Part shown: in pieces, positions 10,582-23,704 of the stretch
Numbering within the stretch: position 1 is the stretch's first letter
Layout: each line of letters opens with the position of its first letter
Assembly: GCA_003864495.1 (NCBI GenBank)
Contig: ML133498.1
Location: forward strand, 209,418 to 273,417
Source: Nemopilema nomurai
Lineage: Eukaryota > Cnidaria > Scyphozoa > Rhizostomeae > Rhizostomatidae
DNA length: 64,000 nucleotides
Reading direction: 5' to 3'
Made by a program: the position numbers and the translations under genes
Notes under the pieces: generated by a model
Database searches by the model: none
Told to the model about the DNA's origin: nothing
The model's input: the letters and a program-made list of their open reading frames with translations, nothing else

Positions 10582-13500
10582 CCCTAGCATCATTTTCGTC
10601 CTAACCTCGTTTTCATGCTAGCCTCGTTTTGGTGCTGAACCCCTAGCCTCGTTTTCGTTCTAAAGCCCTAGCCTCAATTTCGTTCTAACCTCGTTTTCAT
10701 GCTAGCCTTGTTTTGGTGCTTAAAGCTCTAGCCTCATTTTCGTCCTAACTTCATTTCCATGCTAGCCTTGTTTTGGTGCTGAACGCCCTAGCCTCGTTTT
10801 TGTCCTAGCCTCGTTTCTATGCTAGCCTCGTTTTGGTTCTAAAGCCCTAGCCTCGTTTTCCTCCTAGCCTTGTTTCCATGCTAGCCTCGTTTCCGTCCTT
10901 GCCTCGTTTTCGTCCTAGCCTCGTTACCATGCTAGCCTCGTTTTGGTGCTAAAAGAAACAGCCTCATTTTCGTTTTAACCTCGTATTAGTCCTAGCCTCG
11001 TTTCCAAACTAGCCTCGATTTGGTGCTTAAAACCCACTCTCGTTTTCGTTATAGCCTCGTTTTGTCCTAGCCTCGTTTCCATGCCAGCCTCGTTTTGGTT
11101 TTAAACCCCTAGCCTCGTTTCCCTCTTAGCCTTGTTTTCTTGCTGGCCTTGTTTTGATGCTTAAAGCCTTAGCCTCATTTTTGTCCTAACCTCGTTTTCA
11201 TGCTAGCCTCGTTTTGGTGCTGAACGCCCTAGCCTCGTTTTCGTCCTAGCCTCGTTTCCATGCTAGCCTCGTTTTGGTTCTAAAGCCCTAGCCTCGTATT
11301 CCTCCTAGCCTTGTTTCCATGCTAGCCTCGTTTTTGTCCTTGCCTCTTTTTTGTCCTAGCCTCGTTTCCATGCTAGCCTCGATATGGTGCTAAAAGAAAC
11401 AGCCTCCTTTTCGTTTTAACCTCGTATTTGTCCTAGCCTCGTTTCCATGCTAGCCTCGACTTGGTGCTTAAAACCCACTCTCGTTTTCGTTGTAGCCTCG
11501 TTTTGTCCTAGCCTCGTTTCCATGCTAGCCTTGTTTTGATGCTTAAAGCTCTAGCCTCATTATCGTCCTAACCTCGTTTCCATGCTAGCCTTGTTTTGGT
11601 GCTGAACGCCCTAGCCTCGTTTTCGTCCTAGACTCGTTTCCATGCTAGCCTCGTTTTGGTGCCAGCCTCGTTTTGATGCTTAAAACCCTAGCCTCATTTT
11701 CGTCCTAACCTCGTTTTCATGCTAGCTTTGTTTTGGTGCTGAAAGCTCTAGCCTCGTTTATGTCCTATACTCGTTTCCATGCTAGCCTCGTTTTGATGCT
11801 TAGTCCCTAGCCTCAATTTTTGTCCTAACCTCGTTTTCATGCTATCCTCGTTTTGATGCAAAAAGCCCTAGCCTTGTTTTCGTTTAAGCTTCGTTTTCGT
11901 CCTAGTCTCGTTTCCATGCTAGCCTCGATTTGGTGCTTAAAGCCCTAACCTTTTTTTCGTTTTTGCTCCGTTTCGGCATAGTCTCATTTCCATGCTAGCC
12001 TCAATTTGTTGCTAAAAGCCCTAGGCTCAATTTCTATTTAGCCTCGATTTCCTCCTTGCCTCGTTTCCATGCTAGTCTCGTTTAGTTGCTAAAAGCCCTA
12101 GCCTCATTTTAGTCCTAGCCTTGTTTCCATGCTAGCCTCGTTTTGGTGCTAGCCTCGTTTTGATGCTTAAAGCCCTAGCCTCATTTTTGGTCTAACCTCG
12201 TTTCGATGCTAGCCTCGTTTTGGTGCTAGAGCACTAGCCTCGTTTTCGTCCTAGCTTCGTTTAAATTCTATCCTCGTTTTGGTGCAAAAAGCCCTAGCCT
12301 TGTTTTCGTTTAAGCCTCTATTTCGTCCTAGTCTCGTTTCCATGCTAGCCTCGATTTGGTGCTTGAAGCTCTAACCTTTTTTTCGTTTTTTCCCCGTTTC
12401 GTCCTTGCCTCGTTACCATGCTAGTCTCGTTTAGTTGCTAAAAGCCCTAGCCTCATTTTAGTCCTAGCCTCGTTTCCATGCCAGCCTCGTTTTGGTGCTA
12501 GCCTCTTTTTGATGCTTAAAGCACTAGCATCATTTTTGTCCTAACCTCGTTTTCATGCTAACCTTGTTTTGGTGCTGAAAGCTCTAGTCTCGTTTATGTC
12601 CTATACTCGTTTCCATGCTAGCCTCGTTTTTGTGTTGAACGCCCTAGCCTCGTTTTCGTCCTAGCCTCGTTCCAATGCAAGCCTCGTTTTGGTTCTAAAG
12701 TTCTAGCATCGTTTTTCTCCTAGCCTCATTTTGGTGCTAGAGCCCTAGCCTTGTTTCCATGCTAGCCTCGTTTTCATGCTAGCCTCGTTTTGATGCTTAA
12801 AGCCCTAGCTTAATTTTTGTCCTAACCTCGTTTTCATGCTAGCCTTGTTTTGATGCTTAATCCCTAGCCTCATTTTTGTCCTAACCTCGTTCCGATGCAA
12901 GCCTCGTTTTGGTTCTAAAGTTCTAACCTCGTTTTCCTCCTAGCCTTGTTTCATGGCTAGCCTCGTTTTCGTCCTTGTCTCCTTTTCATCCTAGCCTTGT
13001 TTCCATGCTAGCCTTGTTTTCGTTCTTGCCTCGTTTTCGTCCTAGCCTCGTTTTCATGCTAGCCTCGTTTGGGTGCTAGAGCCCTAGCCTCGTTTTCGTC
13101 CCAGCTTTGTTTCAATTCTATTTTCGTTTTGGTGCTAATAGACACAGGCTCGTTTTCGTTTCAACCTCGTATTTGTCATAGTCTCGTTTCCATGCTAGCC
13201 TCAATTTGTTGCTAAAAGCCCTAGCCTCAATTTCGTTTTAGCCTCGATTTCGTCCTTGCCTCGTTTCCATGCTAGTTTCGTTTAGTTGCTAAAAGCTCTA
13301 GCATACTTTTCGTCCTAACCTCGTTTTCATGCTAGCCTCGTTTTGGTGTTGAACGCCCTAGCATCGTTTTCGTCCTAGCCTCGTTCCCATGCAAGCCTCG
13401 TTTTGGTTCTAAAGTTCTAGCCTCGTTTTCCTCTTAGCCTCATTTTGGTGCTAGAGCGCTAGCCTCGTTTTCATGCTAGCCTCGTTTTCATGCTAGCCTC

Positions 13501-16500
13501 GTTTTGATGCTTAAAGCCCTAGCCTCATTTTTGTCCTAACCTCGTTTTCATGCTAGCCTTGTTTTGATGCTTAATCCCTAGCCTCATTTCTTGCCCTAAC
13601 CTTGTTTTTATGCTAACCTCGTTTTGGTGCTGAAAGCCCTAGCCTCGTTTTCGTCCTTGCCTCATTTCCATGCTAGTCTCGTTTAGTTACTAAAAGCCCT
13701 AGCCTCGTCTTCGTCCTAGCCTTGTTTCCATGCTTCCTAGCGTTGTTTTCATTCAAGCCTCAACTTTGTGTTAGCCTTGTTTTTGTGCTAAAAGCCATAG
13801 CCTCGTTTTCGTCCAAGACTTGTTTTCATTTTAGCCTCGTTTTGTTCCTAGCCTTGTTTTGTTCCTAGCCTTGTTTTGTGCTAAAAGCCATAGCCTCGTT
13901 TTCGTCCTACCTTCGATTCTATGCAAGCATCATTTTGGTGCTAAAGCCCTAGCCTCGTTTTCTTCCTAGTCTCGTTTCCATGCTAGCAGTGTTTTGGTGC
14001 TAAAAGCCCTAGCCTCGTTTTCGTCCAAGACTCGTTTCCATTTTAGCCTCGTTTTGTTCCTAGCCTCGTTTTGATGCTTAAAGCCCTAGCCTTATTTTTG
14101 TCCTAAACTCGTTTTCATGCTAGCCTTGTTTTGGTGCTGAAAGCTCTAGTCTCGTTTATGTCCTATACTCGTTTCCATGCAAGCCTCGTTTTGGTGTTGA
14201 ACGTCCTAGCCTCGTTTTCGTCCTAGCCTCGTTCCAATGCAAGCCTCGTTTTCCTCCTAGCCTCATTTTGGTGCTAGAGCCCTAGCCTTGTTTCCATGCT
14301 AGCCTCGTTTTCATGCTAGCCTCGTTTTGATGCTTAAAGCCCTAGCTTCATTTTGGTCCTAACCTCGTTTTCATGCTAGGTTTGTTTTGATGCTTAATCC
14401 CTAGCCTCATTTTTGTCCTAACGTTGTTTTCATGCTAACCTCGTTTTGGTGCTGAGCGCCCTAGCCTCGTTTTCGTCCTAGCCTCGTTCCCATGCAAGCC
14501 TCGTTTTGGTTCTAAAGTTCTAGCCTCGTTTTCCTCCTAGCCTTGTTTCCATGCTAGCCTCGTTTTCGTCCTTGTCTCCTTTTCATCCTAGCCTTGTTTC
14601 CATGCTAGCCTCGTTTTCGTTCTTGCCTCGTATTTGTCATAGTCTCGTTTCCATGCTAGCCTCAATTTGTTGCTAAAAGCCCTAGCCTCAATTTCGTTTT
14701 AGCCTCGATTTCGTCCTTGCCTCGTTTCCATGCTAGTTTCGTTTAGTTGCTAAAAGCTCTAGCATCATTTTCTTCCTAACCTCGTTTTCATGCTAGCCTC
14801 GTTTTGGTGCTCAACCTCTAGCCTCGTTTTCGTTCTAGCCTCGTTTCCATGCAAGCCTCGTTTTGGTTCTAAAGCCCTAGCCTCATTTTCGTTCTAACCT
14901 CGTTTCCATGCTAGCCTTGTTTTGATGCTTAATCCCTAGCCTCATTTTTGTCCTAACCTCGTTTTCATGCTAACTTCAATTTGGTGCTGAGCGCCCTAGC
15001 CTCGTTTTCGTCCTAGCCTCGTTCCCATGCAAGCCTCGTTTCGGTTCTAAAAGTTCTAGCCTCGTTTTCCTCCTAGCCTTGTTTCCATGCAAGCCTCGTT
15101 TTCGTCCTAGTCTCCTTTTCATCCTAGCCTTGTTTTCGTTTAAGCCTCGTTTTCGTCCTTGTTTCGTTTCCATGCTAGCTTCGATTTGGTTCTTAAAGCC
15201 CTAACGTTTTTTCGTTTTTGCTCCGTTTCGGCATAGTCTCGTTTCCATGCTAGCCTCAATTTGTTGCTAAAAGCCCTAGCCTCAATTTCTATTTAGCCTC
15301 GATTTCATCCTTGCCTCGTTTCCATGCTAGTCTCGTTTAGTTGCTAAAAGCCCTAGCCTCATTTTTGTCCTAGCCTCGTTTCCATGCTAGCCTCGTTTTG
15401 GTGCTAGCCTCGTTTTGATGCTTAAAGCCCTAGCCTCATTTTTGTTCTAACCTCGTTTCCATGCTAGCCTCGTTTTGGTGCTAGAGCTCTAGCCTCGTTT
15501 TCGTCCTAGCTTCGTTTCAAGTCTATCTTCGTTTTTGTGCTAAAAGACACAGCCTCGTTTTCGTTTCTGCTCCGTTTCGGCATAGTCTCGTTTCCATGCT
15601 AGCCTCAATTTGTTGCTAAAAGCCCTAGCCTCAATTTCTATTTAGCCTCGATTTCGTCCTTGCCTCGTTTCCATGCTAGTCTCGCTTAGTTGCTAAAAGC
15701 CCTAGCCTCATTTTTTTCCTAGCCTCGTTTCGATGCTAGCCTCGTTTTGGTGCTAGCCTCGTTTTGATGCTTAAAGCCCTAGCCTCATTTTTGGTCTAAC
15801 CTCGTTTCGATGCTAGCCTCGTTTTGGTGCTAGAGCCCTAGCCTCGTTTTCATCCTAGCCTTATTTCCATGCTAGCCTCGTTTTCGTTCTAGCCTCGTTT
15901 CCATGCTAGCCTTGTTTTGGTGCTAGAGCACTAGCCTCATTTTCGTCCAAGCTTCGTTTAAATTCTATCCTCGTTTTGGTGCAAAAAGCCCTAGCCTTGT
16001 TTTCGTTTAAGCCTCGTTTTCGTCCTAGTCTCGTTTCCATGCTAGCCTCGATTTGGTGCTTGGAGCTCTAACCTTTTTTTCGTTTTTTCCCCGTTTCGTC
16101 CTAACCTCGTTTTCATGCTAGCCTCGTTTTGATGCTTAATCCCTAGCCTCATTTTTGTACTAACCTCTTTTTCATGTTAACCTCGTTTTGGTGCTGAACG
16201 CCCTAGCCTCGTTTTTCTCCTAGCCTCGTTTCCATGCTAGCCTCGTTTTGGTTCTAAAGCCCTAGCCTAGTTTTTCTCCTAGCCTTGTTTCCATGCTAGC
16301 CTCGTTTTCGTCCTTGCCTCGTTTTCGTCCTCGCCTCGTTTCCATGCTAGCCTCGTTTTGGTGCTAGAGCCCAAGCCTCGTTTTCGACCTAGCCTCATTT
16401 CCATGCTAAACTCGTTTAGTTACTAAAAGCCCTAGCCTCGTCTTCGTCCTAGCCTTCTTTCTATGCTTCCTAGCGTTGTTTCCATGCAAGCCTCAACTTT

Positions 16501-19500
16501 GTGCTAGCCTTGTTTTTGTGCTAAAAGCCAGAGCCTGTTTTCGTCCAAGACTTGTTTCCATTTTAGCCTCGTTTTTTTCCTAGCCTCGTTTTGATGCTTA
16601 AAGCCCTAGCATCATTTTCGTCCTAACCTCGTTTTCATGCTAGCCTCGTTTTGGTGTTTAAAGCTCTAGCCTCATTTTCGTCCTAACCTCGTTTCCATGC
16701 TAGCCTTTTTTTGGTGCTGAACGCCCTAGCCTCGTTTTCGTCCTAGCCTCGTTTCCATGCTAGCCTCGTTTTGGTTCTAAAGCCCTAGCCTCGTTTTCCT
16801 CCTAGCCTTGTTTCCATGCTAGCCTCGTTTTCGTCCTTGCCTCGTTTTCGTCCTAGCCTCGTTTCCATGCTAGCCTCGTTTTGGTGCTAAAAGAAACAGC
16901 CTCATTTTCGTTTTAACCTCGTATTAGTCCTAGCCTCGTTTCCATGCTAGCCTCGACTTGGTGCTTAAAACCCACTCTCGTTTTCGTTGTAGCCTCGTTT
17001 TGTCCTAGCCTCGTTTCCATGCTAGCCTCGTTTTGATGCTTAATGCCCTAGCCTCATTTTCCTTCTTCTAACCTCGTTTTCATGCAAGCCTTGTTTTGGT
17101 GCTTAAAGCTCAGCCTCATTTTCGTCCTAACTCGTTTCCATGCTAGCCTGTTTTGTGCTTAGCCTAGCCTATTTTTCGTCCTACTCGTTTCATGCTAGCC
17201 TCGTTTTGTGCTAGCCTTGTTTTCGTTTAGCCTCGTTTTGTCTCTTTTTCATGCTAGCCTCGTTTTGGTGCTTAAGCCCTAGCCTTTTTTTCGTTTTGCT
17301 CGTTTCCTAGTCTCATTTCCATGCTAGCCTCTTGTTGCTAAAGCCCTAGCTCATTTCTATTTAGCCTCGATTTCGTCTGCCTCGTTTCCATGCTAGTCTC
17401 GTTTAGTTGCTAAAGCCCTAGCCTCTTTTAGTCCTAGCCTTGTTTCCATGCTAGCCTCGTTTGGTGCTAACCTCGTTTTGATGCTTAAAACCCTAGCCTT
17501 ATTTTCGTCCTAACCTCATTTTCATGTTAGCCTTGTTGTGGTGCTAAAAGCTCTAGTCTCGTTTATGTCCTATACTCGTTTCCATGCTAGCCTTGTTTTG
17601 GTGTTGAACGCCCTAGACTCATTTTCGTCCTAACCTCGTTCCCATGCAAGCCTTGATTTGGTTCTCAAGTTCTAGCTCGTTTTCCTCCTAGCCTCATTTT
17701 GGTGCTAGAGCCCTAGCCTTATTTCCATGCTAGCCTCGTTTTCATGCTAGCCTCGTTTTGATGCTTAAAGCCCTAGCCTCATTTTTGTCCTAACCTCGTT
17801 TTCATGCTAGCCTTGTTTTGATGCTTAGTCCTAGCCTCATTTTTTGTCCTAACCTCGTTTTCATGCTAACCTCGTTTTCGTCCTTGCCTCATTTCCATGC
17901 TTGTCTCGTTTAGTTACTAAAAGCCCTAGCCTCATCTTCGTCCTATTCTTGTTAACATGCTTCCTAGCGTTGTTTCATGCAAGCCTCAATTTGTGCTAGC
18001 CTTGTTATTGTGCTAAAAGCCATAGCCTCGTTTTCGTCAAGACTTGTTTCATTTTAGCCTCGTTTTGTTCCTAGCCTCGTTTTGATGCTTAAGCCCTAGC
18101 ATCATTTTCGTCTAACCTCGTTTTCATGCTAGCTCGTTTGGTGCTGAACCCCTAGCCTCGTTTTCGTTCTAAAGCCCTAGCCTCAATTTCGTTCTAACTC
18201 GTTTCATGCTAGCCTTGTTTTGGTGCTTAAGCTCTAGCCTCATTTTCGTCCTAACTTCATTTCCATGCTAGCCTTGTTTTGGTGCTGAACGCCCTAGCCT
18301 CGTTTTTGTCCTAGCTCGTTTCCATGCTAGCCTCGTTTTGGTTCTAAAGCCCTAGCCTCGTTTTCCTCCTACCCTTGTTTCCATGCTAGCCTCGTTTCCG
18401 TCCTTGCCTCGTTTTCGTCCTAGCTCGTTACCATGCTGCCTCGTTTTGGTGCTAAAAGAAACAGCCTCATTTCGTTTTAACTCGTATTAGTCTAGCCTCG
18501 TTTCCAAACTAGCCTCGACTTGGTGCTTAAAACCCACTCTCGTTTTCGTTATAGCCTCGTTTTGTCTAGCCTCGTTTCCATGCCAGCCTCGTTTTGGTTT
18601 TAAACCCTAGCCTCGTTTCCCTCTTAGCCTTTTTCTTGCTAGCCTTGTTTGATGCTTAAAGCCCTGCCTCTTTTGTCTAACCTCGTTTTCATGCTAGCCT
18701 CGTTTTGGTGCTGAACGCCCTAGCCTCATTTTCGTCCTAGCCTCGTTTCATGCTAGCCTCGTTTTGGTTCTAAAGCCCTAGCCTCGTATTCCTTCTAGCC
18801 TTGTTTCCATGCTAGCCTCGTTTTTGTCCTTGCCTCTTTTTCGTCCTAGCCTCGTTTCCATGCTAGCCTCGATTTGGTGCTAAAGAACAGCCTCCTTTTC
18901 GTTTTAACCTCGTATTTGTCCTAGCCTCGTTTCCATGCTAGCCTCGTTTTGGTGCTAGCCTCGTTTTGATGCTTAAAGCCTAGCCTCATTTTTGGTCTAA
19001 CCTCGTTTCGATGCTAGCCTCGTTTGGTGCTAGCCCTAGCCTCGTTTTCATCCTAGCCTTATTTCCATGCTAGCCTCGTTTTCGTTTAGCTCGTTTCCAT
19101 GCTAGCCTTGTTTTGGTGAGAGCACTAGCCTCATTTCGTCCAAGCTTCGTTTAAATTCTATCCTCGTTTTGGTGCAAAAGCCTAGCCTTGTTTTCATTTA
19201 AGCCTTGTTTTCGTCCTAGTCTCGTTTCCATGCTAGCCTCGATTTGGTGCTTGGAGCTCTAACCTTTTTTCGTTTTTTCCCGTTTCGTCCTAACTCGTTT
19301 TCATGCTAGCCTCGTTTTGATGCTTAATCCTAGCCTCATTTTTGTACTAACCTCTTTTTCATGTTAACCTCGTTTTGGTGCTGAACGCCCTAGCCTCGTT
19401 TTTTCCTAGCCTCGTTTCCATGCTAGCCTCGTTTTGGTTCTAAAGCCTAGCCTAGTTTTTCTCCTAGCCTTGTTTCCATGCTAGCCTCGTTTTCGTCCTT

Positions 19501-20931
19501 GCCTCGTTTTCGTCCTCGCCTCGTTTCCATGCTAGCCTCGTTTTGGTGCTAGAGCCAAGCCTCGTTTCGTCCTAGCCTCATTTCCATGCTAAACCCGTTT
19601 AGTTACTAAAAGCCCTAGCCTCGTCTCGTCCTAGCCTTCTTTCTATGCTTCCTAGCGTTGTTTCCATGCAAGCCTCAACTTTGTGCTAGCCTTGTTTTTG
19701 TGCTAAAAGCCATAGCCTCGTTTTCGTCCAAGACTTGTTTCCATTTTAGCCTCGTTTTTTCCTAGCCTCGTTTTGATGCTTAAAGCCTAGCATCATTTTC
19801 GTCCTAACCTCGTTTTCATGCTAGCCTCGTTTTGGTGTTTAAAGCTCTAGCCTCATTTTCGCCTAACCTCGTTTCCATGCTAGCCTTTTTTTGGTGCTGA
19901 ACGCCCTAGCCTCGTTTTCGTCCTAGCTCGTTTCCATGCTAGCCTCGTTTTGGTTCTAAAGCCCTAGCCTCGTTTTCCTCTAGCCTTGTTTCCATGCTAG
20001 CCTCGTTTTCGTCCTTGCCTCGTTTTCGTCTAGCCTCGTTTCCATGCTAGCCTCGTTTTGGTGCTAAAAGAAACAGCCTCATTTTCGTTTTAACCTCGTA
20101 TTAGTCCTAGCCTCGTTTCCATGCTAGCCTCGACTTGGTGCTTAAAACCCACTCTCGTTTTCGTTGTAGCCTCGTTTTGTCCTAGCCTCGTTTCCATGCT
20201 AGCCTCGTTTTGATGCTTAATGCCCTAGCCTCATTTTCTTCTAATCTCGTTTTCATGCAAGCCTTGTTTTGGTGCTTAAAGCTCCAGCCTCATTTTCGTC
20301 CTAACTCGTTTCCATGCTAGCCTTGTTTTGGTGCTGAACGCCCTAGCCTCGTTTTCGTCCTAGACTCGTTTCCATGCTAGTCTCGTTTTGGTGCTAGCTT
20401 GTTTTGATGCCTAAAACCCTAGCCTCATTTTCGTCCTAACCTCGTTTTCATGCTAGCCTCGTTTTGATGCTTACTCCCTAGCCTCATTTTTGTACTAACT
20501 CTTTTTCATGCTAACCTCGTTTTGGTGCTGAACGCCCTAGCCTCGTTTTTGTCTAGCCTCGTTTCCATGCTAGCCTCGTTTTGGTTCTAAGCCCTAGCCT
20601 AGTTTTCCTCCTAGCCTTGTTTCCATGCCAGCCTCGTTTTCGTCCTTGCCTCGTTTTCGTCCTATCTCGTTTCCATGCTCTGTATTGGTGCTAGAGCCCT
20701 AGCCTCGTTTTCGTTCTAGCCTCATTTCCATGCTAGTCTCGTTTAGTTACTAAAAGCCCTAGCCTCGTCTTCGTCCTAGCCTTGTTAACATGCTTCCTAG
20801 CGTTGTTTCCATGCAAGCCTCAACTTTGTGCTAGCCTTGTTTTTGTGCTAAAAGCCATAGCCTCGTTTTCGTCCAAGACTTGTTTCCATTTTAGCCTCGT
20901 TTTGTTCCTAGCCTCGTTTTCATGCTTAAAG
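10582..20931. repeat. Higher-order block T2, copy A (partly low quality)
   Basis: The first ~6 kb follows T1 at an offset of about 10.58 kb, but with T2 marks such as GCCTTAGCCTCAT near 11167, CACAGGCTCG near 13144 and GAGCGCTAGCC near 13455, all shared with 40730-52890. Near 16.87 kb it departs from T1 and continues as the sequence seen at 9.04 kb. From 17.06 kb it is degraded by many one-base losses, and at about 17.2 kb it skips about 1.8 kb present in copy B. Its tail from about 17.45 kb corresponds to 49.4-52.89 kb. Confidence 0.8.
15230..15927. repeat. 349-bp local tandem pair, T2 copy A
   Basis: GGCATAG starts at 15230 and 15579, a spacing of 349. The pair carries the same copy-distinguishing variants as the pair at 4592. 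Confidence 0.75.
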
Positions 20932-21430
20932 CCTAGCATCATTTTCGTCCTAACTCGTTTTCATGCTAGCCTCGTTTTGGTGCTGAACCCTAGCCTCGTT
21001 TTCGTTCTAAAGCCCTAGCCTCAATTTCGTTCTAACCTCGTTTTCATGCTAGCCTTGTTTTGGTGCTAAAAGAAACAGCCTCATTTTCGTTTTAACCTCG
21101 TATTAGTCCTAGCCTCGTTTCCAAACTAGCCTCGATTTGGTGCTTAAAACCCACTCTCGTTTTCGTTATAGCCTCGTTTTGTCCTAGCCTCGTTTCCATG
21201 CCAGCCTCGTTTTGGTTTTAAACCCCTAGCCTCGTTTCCCTCTTAGCCTTGTTTTCTTGCTGGCCTTGTTTTGATGCTTAAAGCCCTAGCCTCATTTTTG
21301 TCCTAACCTCGTTTTCATGCTAGCCTCGTTTTGGTGCTGAACGCCCTAGCCTCGTTTTCGTCCTAGCCTCGTTTCCATGCTAGCCTCGTTTTGGTTCTAA
21401 AGCCTAGCCTCGTATTCCTCTAGCCTTGTT
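17057..21430. other. Stretch with frequent single-base dropouts (likely unpolished sequence)
   Basis: Against the matching part of copy B, this stretch loses single bases repeatedly. Examples are CTAACTCG for CTAACCTCG, TAGCTCG for TAGCCTCG and AAGCCTAG for AAGCCCTAG. The worst part is 17101-17350. The same satellite on either side shows few such losses. They fall mainly in short homopolymer or dinucleotide contexts, which fits long-read error with poor consensus better than mutation. Confidence 0.75.
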
Positions 21431-23704
21431 TCCATGCTAGCCTCGTTTTTGTCCTTGCCTCTTTTTTGTCCTAGCCTCGTTTCCATGCTAGCCTCGATAT
21501 GGTGCTAAAAGAAACAGCCTCCTTTTCGTTTTAACCTCGTATTTGTCCTAGCCTCGTTTCCATGCTAGCCTCGACTTGGTGCTTAAAACCCACTCTCGTT
21601 TTCGTTATAGCCTCGTTTTGTCCTAGCCTCGTTTCCATGCCAGCCTCGTTTTGGTTTTAAACCCCTAGCCTCGTTTCCCTCTTAGCCTTGTTTTCTTGCT
21701 GGCCTTGTTTTGATGCTTAAAGCCCTAGCCTCATTTTTGTCCTAACCTCGTTTTCATGCTAGCCTCGTTTTGGTGCTGAACGCCCTAGCCTCGTTTTCGT
21801 CCTAGCCTCGTTTCCATGCTAGCCTCGTTTTGGTTCTAAAGCCCTAGCCTCGTTTTCCTCCTAGCCTTGTTTCCATGCTAGCCTCGTTTCCGTCCTTGCC
21901 TCGTTTTCGTCCTAGCCTCGTTACCATGCTAGCCTCGTTTTGGTGCTAAAAGAAACAGCCTCATTTTCGTTTTAACCTCGTATTAGTCCTAGCCTCGTTT
22001 CCAAACTAGCCTCGATTTGGTGCTTAAAACCCACTCTCGTTTTCGTTATAGCCTCGTTTTGTCCTAGCCTCGTTTCCATGCCAGCCTCGTTTTGGTTTTA
22101 AACCCCTAGCCTCGTTTCCCTCTTAGCCTTGTTTTCTTGCTGGCCTTGTTTTGATGCTTAAAGCCCTAGCCTCATTTTTGTCCTAACCTCGTTTTCATGC
22201 TAGCCTCGTTTTGGTGCTGAACGCCCTAGCCTCGTTTTTGTCCTAGCCTCGTTTCCATGCTAGCCTCGTTTTGGTTCTAAAGCCCTAGCCTCGTTTTCCT
22301 CCTAGCCTTGTTTCCATGCTAGCCTCGTTTCCGTCCTTGCCTCGTTTTCGTCCTAGCCTCGTTACCATGCTAGCCTCGTTTTGGTGCTAAAAGAAACAGC
22401 CTCATTTTCGTTTTAACCTCGTATTAGTCCTAGCCTCGTTTCCAAACTAGCCTCGATTTGGTGCTTAAAACCCACTCTCGTTTTCGTTATAGCCTCGTTT
22501 TGTCCTAGCCTCGTTTCCATGCCAGCCTCGTTTTGGTTTTAAACCCCTAGCCTCGTTTCCCTCTTAGCCTTGTTTTCTTGCTGGCCTTGTTTTGATGCTT
22601 AAAGCCCTAGCCTCATTTTTGTCCTAACCTCGTTTTCATGCTAGCCTCGTTTTGGTGCTGAACGCCCTAGCCTCGTTTTCGTCCTAGCCTCGTTTCCATG
22701 CTAGCCTCGTTTTGGTTCTAAAGCCCTAGCCTCGTTTTCCTCCTAGCCTTGTTTCCATGCTAGCCTCGTTTCCGTCCTTGCCTCGTTTTCGTCCTAGCCT
22801 CGTTACCATGCTAGCCTCGTTTTGGTGCTAAAAGAAACAGCCTCATTTTCGTTTTAACCTCGTATTAGTCCTAGCCTCGTTTCCAAACTAGCCTCGATTT
22901 GGTGCTTAAAACCCACTCTCGTTTTCGTTATAGCCTCGTTTTGTCCTAGCCTCGTTTCCATGCCAGCCTCGTTTTGGTTTTAAACCCCTAGCCTCGTTTC
23001 CCTCTTAGCCTTGTTTTCTTGCTGGCCTTGTTTTGATGCTTAAAGCCCTAGCCTCATTTTTGTCCTAACCTCGTTTTCATGCTAGCCTCGTTTTGGTGCT
23101 GAACGCCCTAGCCTCGTTTTCGTCCTAGCCTCGTTTCCATGCTAGCCTCGTTTTGGTTCTAAAGCCCTAGCCTCGTATTCCTCCTAGCCTTGTTTCCATG
23201 CTAGCCTCGTTTTTGTCCTTGCCTCTTTTTTGTCCTAGCCTCGTTTCCATGCTAGCCTCGATATGGTGCTAAAAGAAACAGCCTCCTTTTCGTTTTAACC
23301 TCGTATTTGTCCTAGCCTCGTTTCCATGCTAGCCTCGACTTGGTGCTTAAAACCCACTCTCGTTTTCGTTGTAGCCTCGTTTTGTCCTAGCCTCGTTTCC
23401 ATGCTAGCCTTGTTTTGATGCTTAAAGCTCTAGCCTCATTATCGTCCTAACCTCGTTTCCATGCTAGCCTTGTTTTGGTGCTGAACGCCCTAGCCTCGTT
23501 TTCGTCCTAGACTCGTTTCCATGCTAGCCTCGTTTTGGTGCCAGCCTCGTTTTGATGCTTAAAACCCTAGCCTCATTTTCGTCCTAACCTCGTTTTCATG
23601 CTAGCTTTCTTTTGGTGCTGAAAGCTCTAGCCTCGTTTATGTCCTATACTCGTTTCCATGCTAGCCTCGTTTTGATGCTTAGTCCCTAGCCTCAATTTTT
23701 GTCC
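21061..23704. repeat. Expanded 441-bp tandem array, six units
   Basis: Starts of the TGGTGCTAAAAG motif fall at 21061, 21500, 21941, 22382, 22823 and 23264. The spacings are 439, 441, 441, 441 and 441; the 439 is due to two single-base dropouts. The corresponding place in copy B has only two starts, 53023 and 53464, so four units (1,764 bp) were gained here or lost there. The unit beginning at 21500 is chimeric, with a type-b head and a type-a tail. Units at 21941, 22382 and 22823 are all type a and nearly identical, and the last is type b. Confidence 0.9.

Noticed and set aside
14976..15173. Open frame of 65 codons on the minus strand, with copies at 34483 and 45115, encoding a Lys/Arg-rich repeat
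   Set aside because: The basic repeat (RGLHGNKAR-like) is the antisense reading of three 17-bp boxes (51 bp = 17 codons). It is not seen open in other units and lacks any promoter, codon bias or domain evidence.
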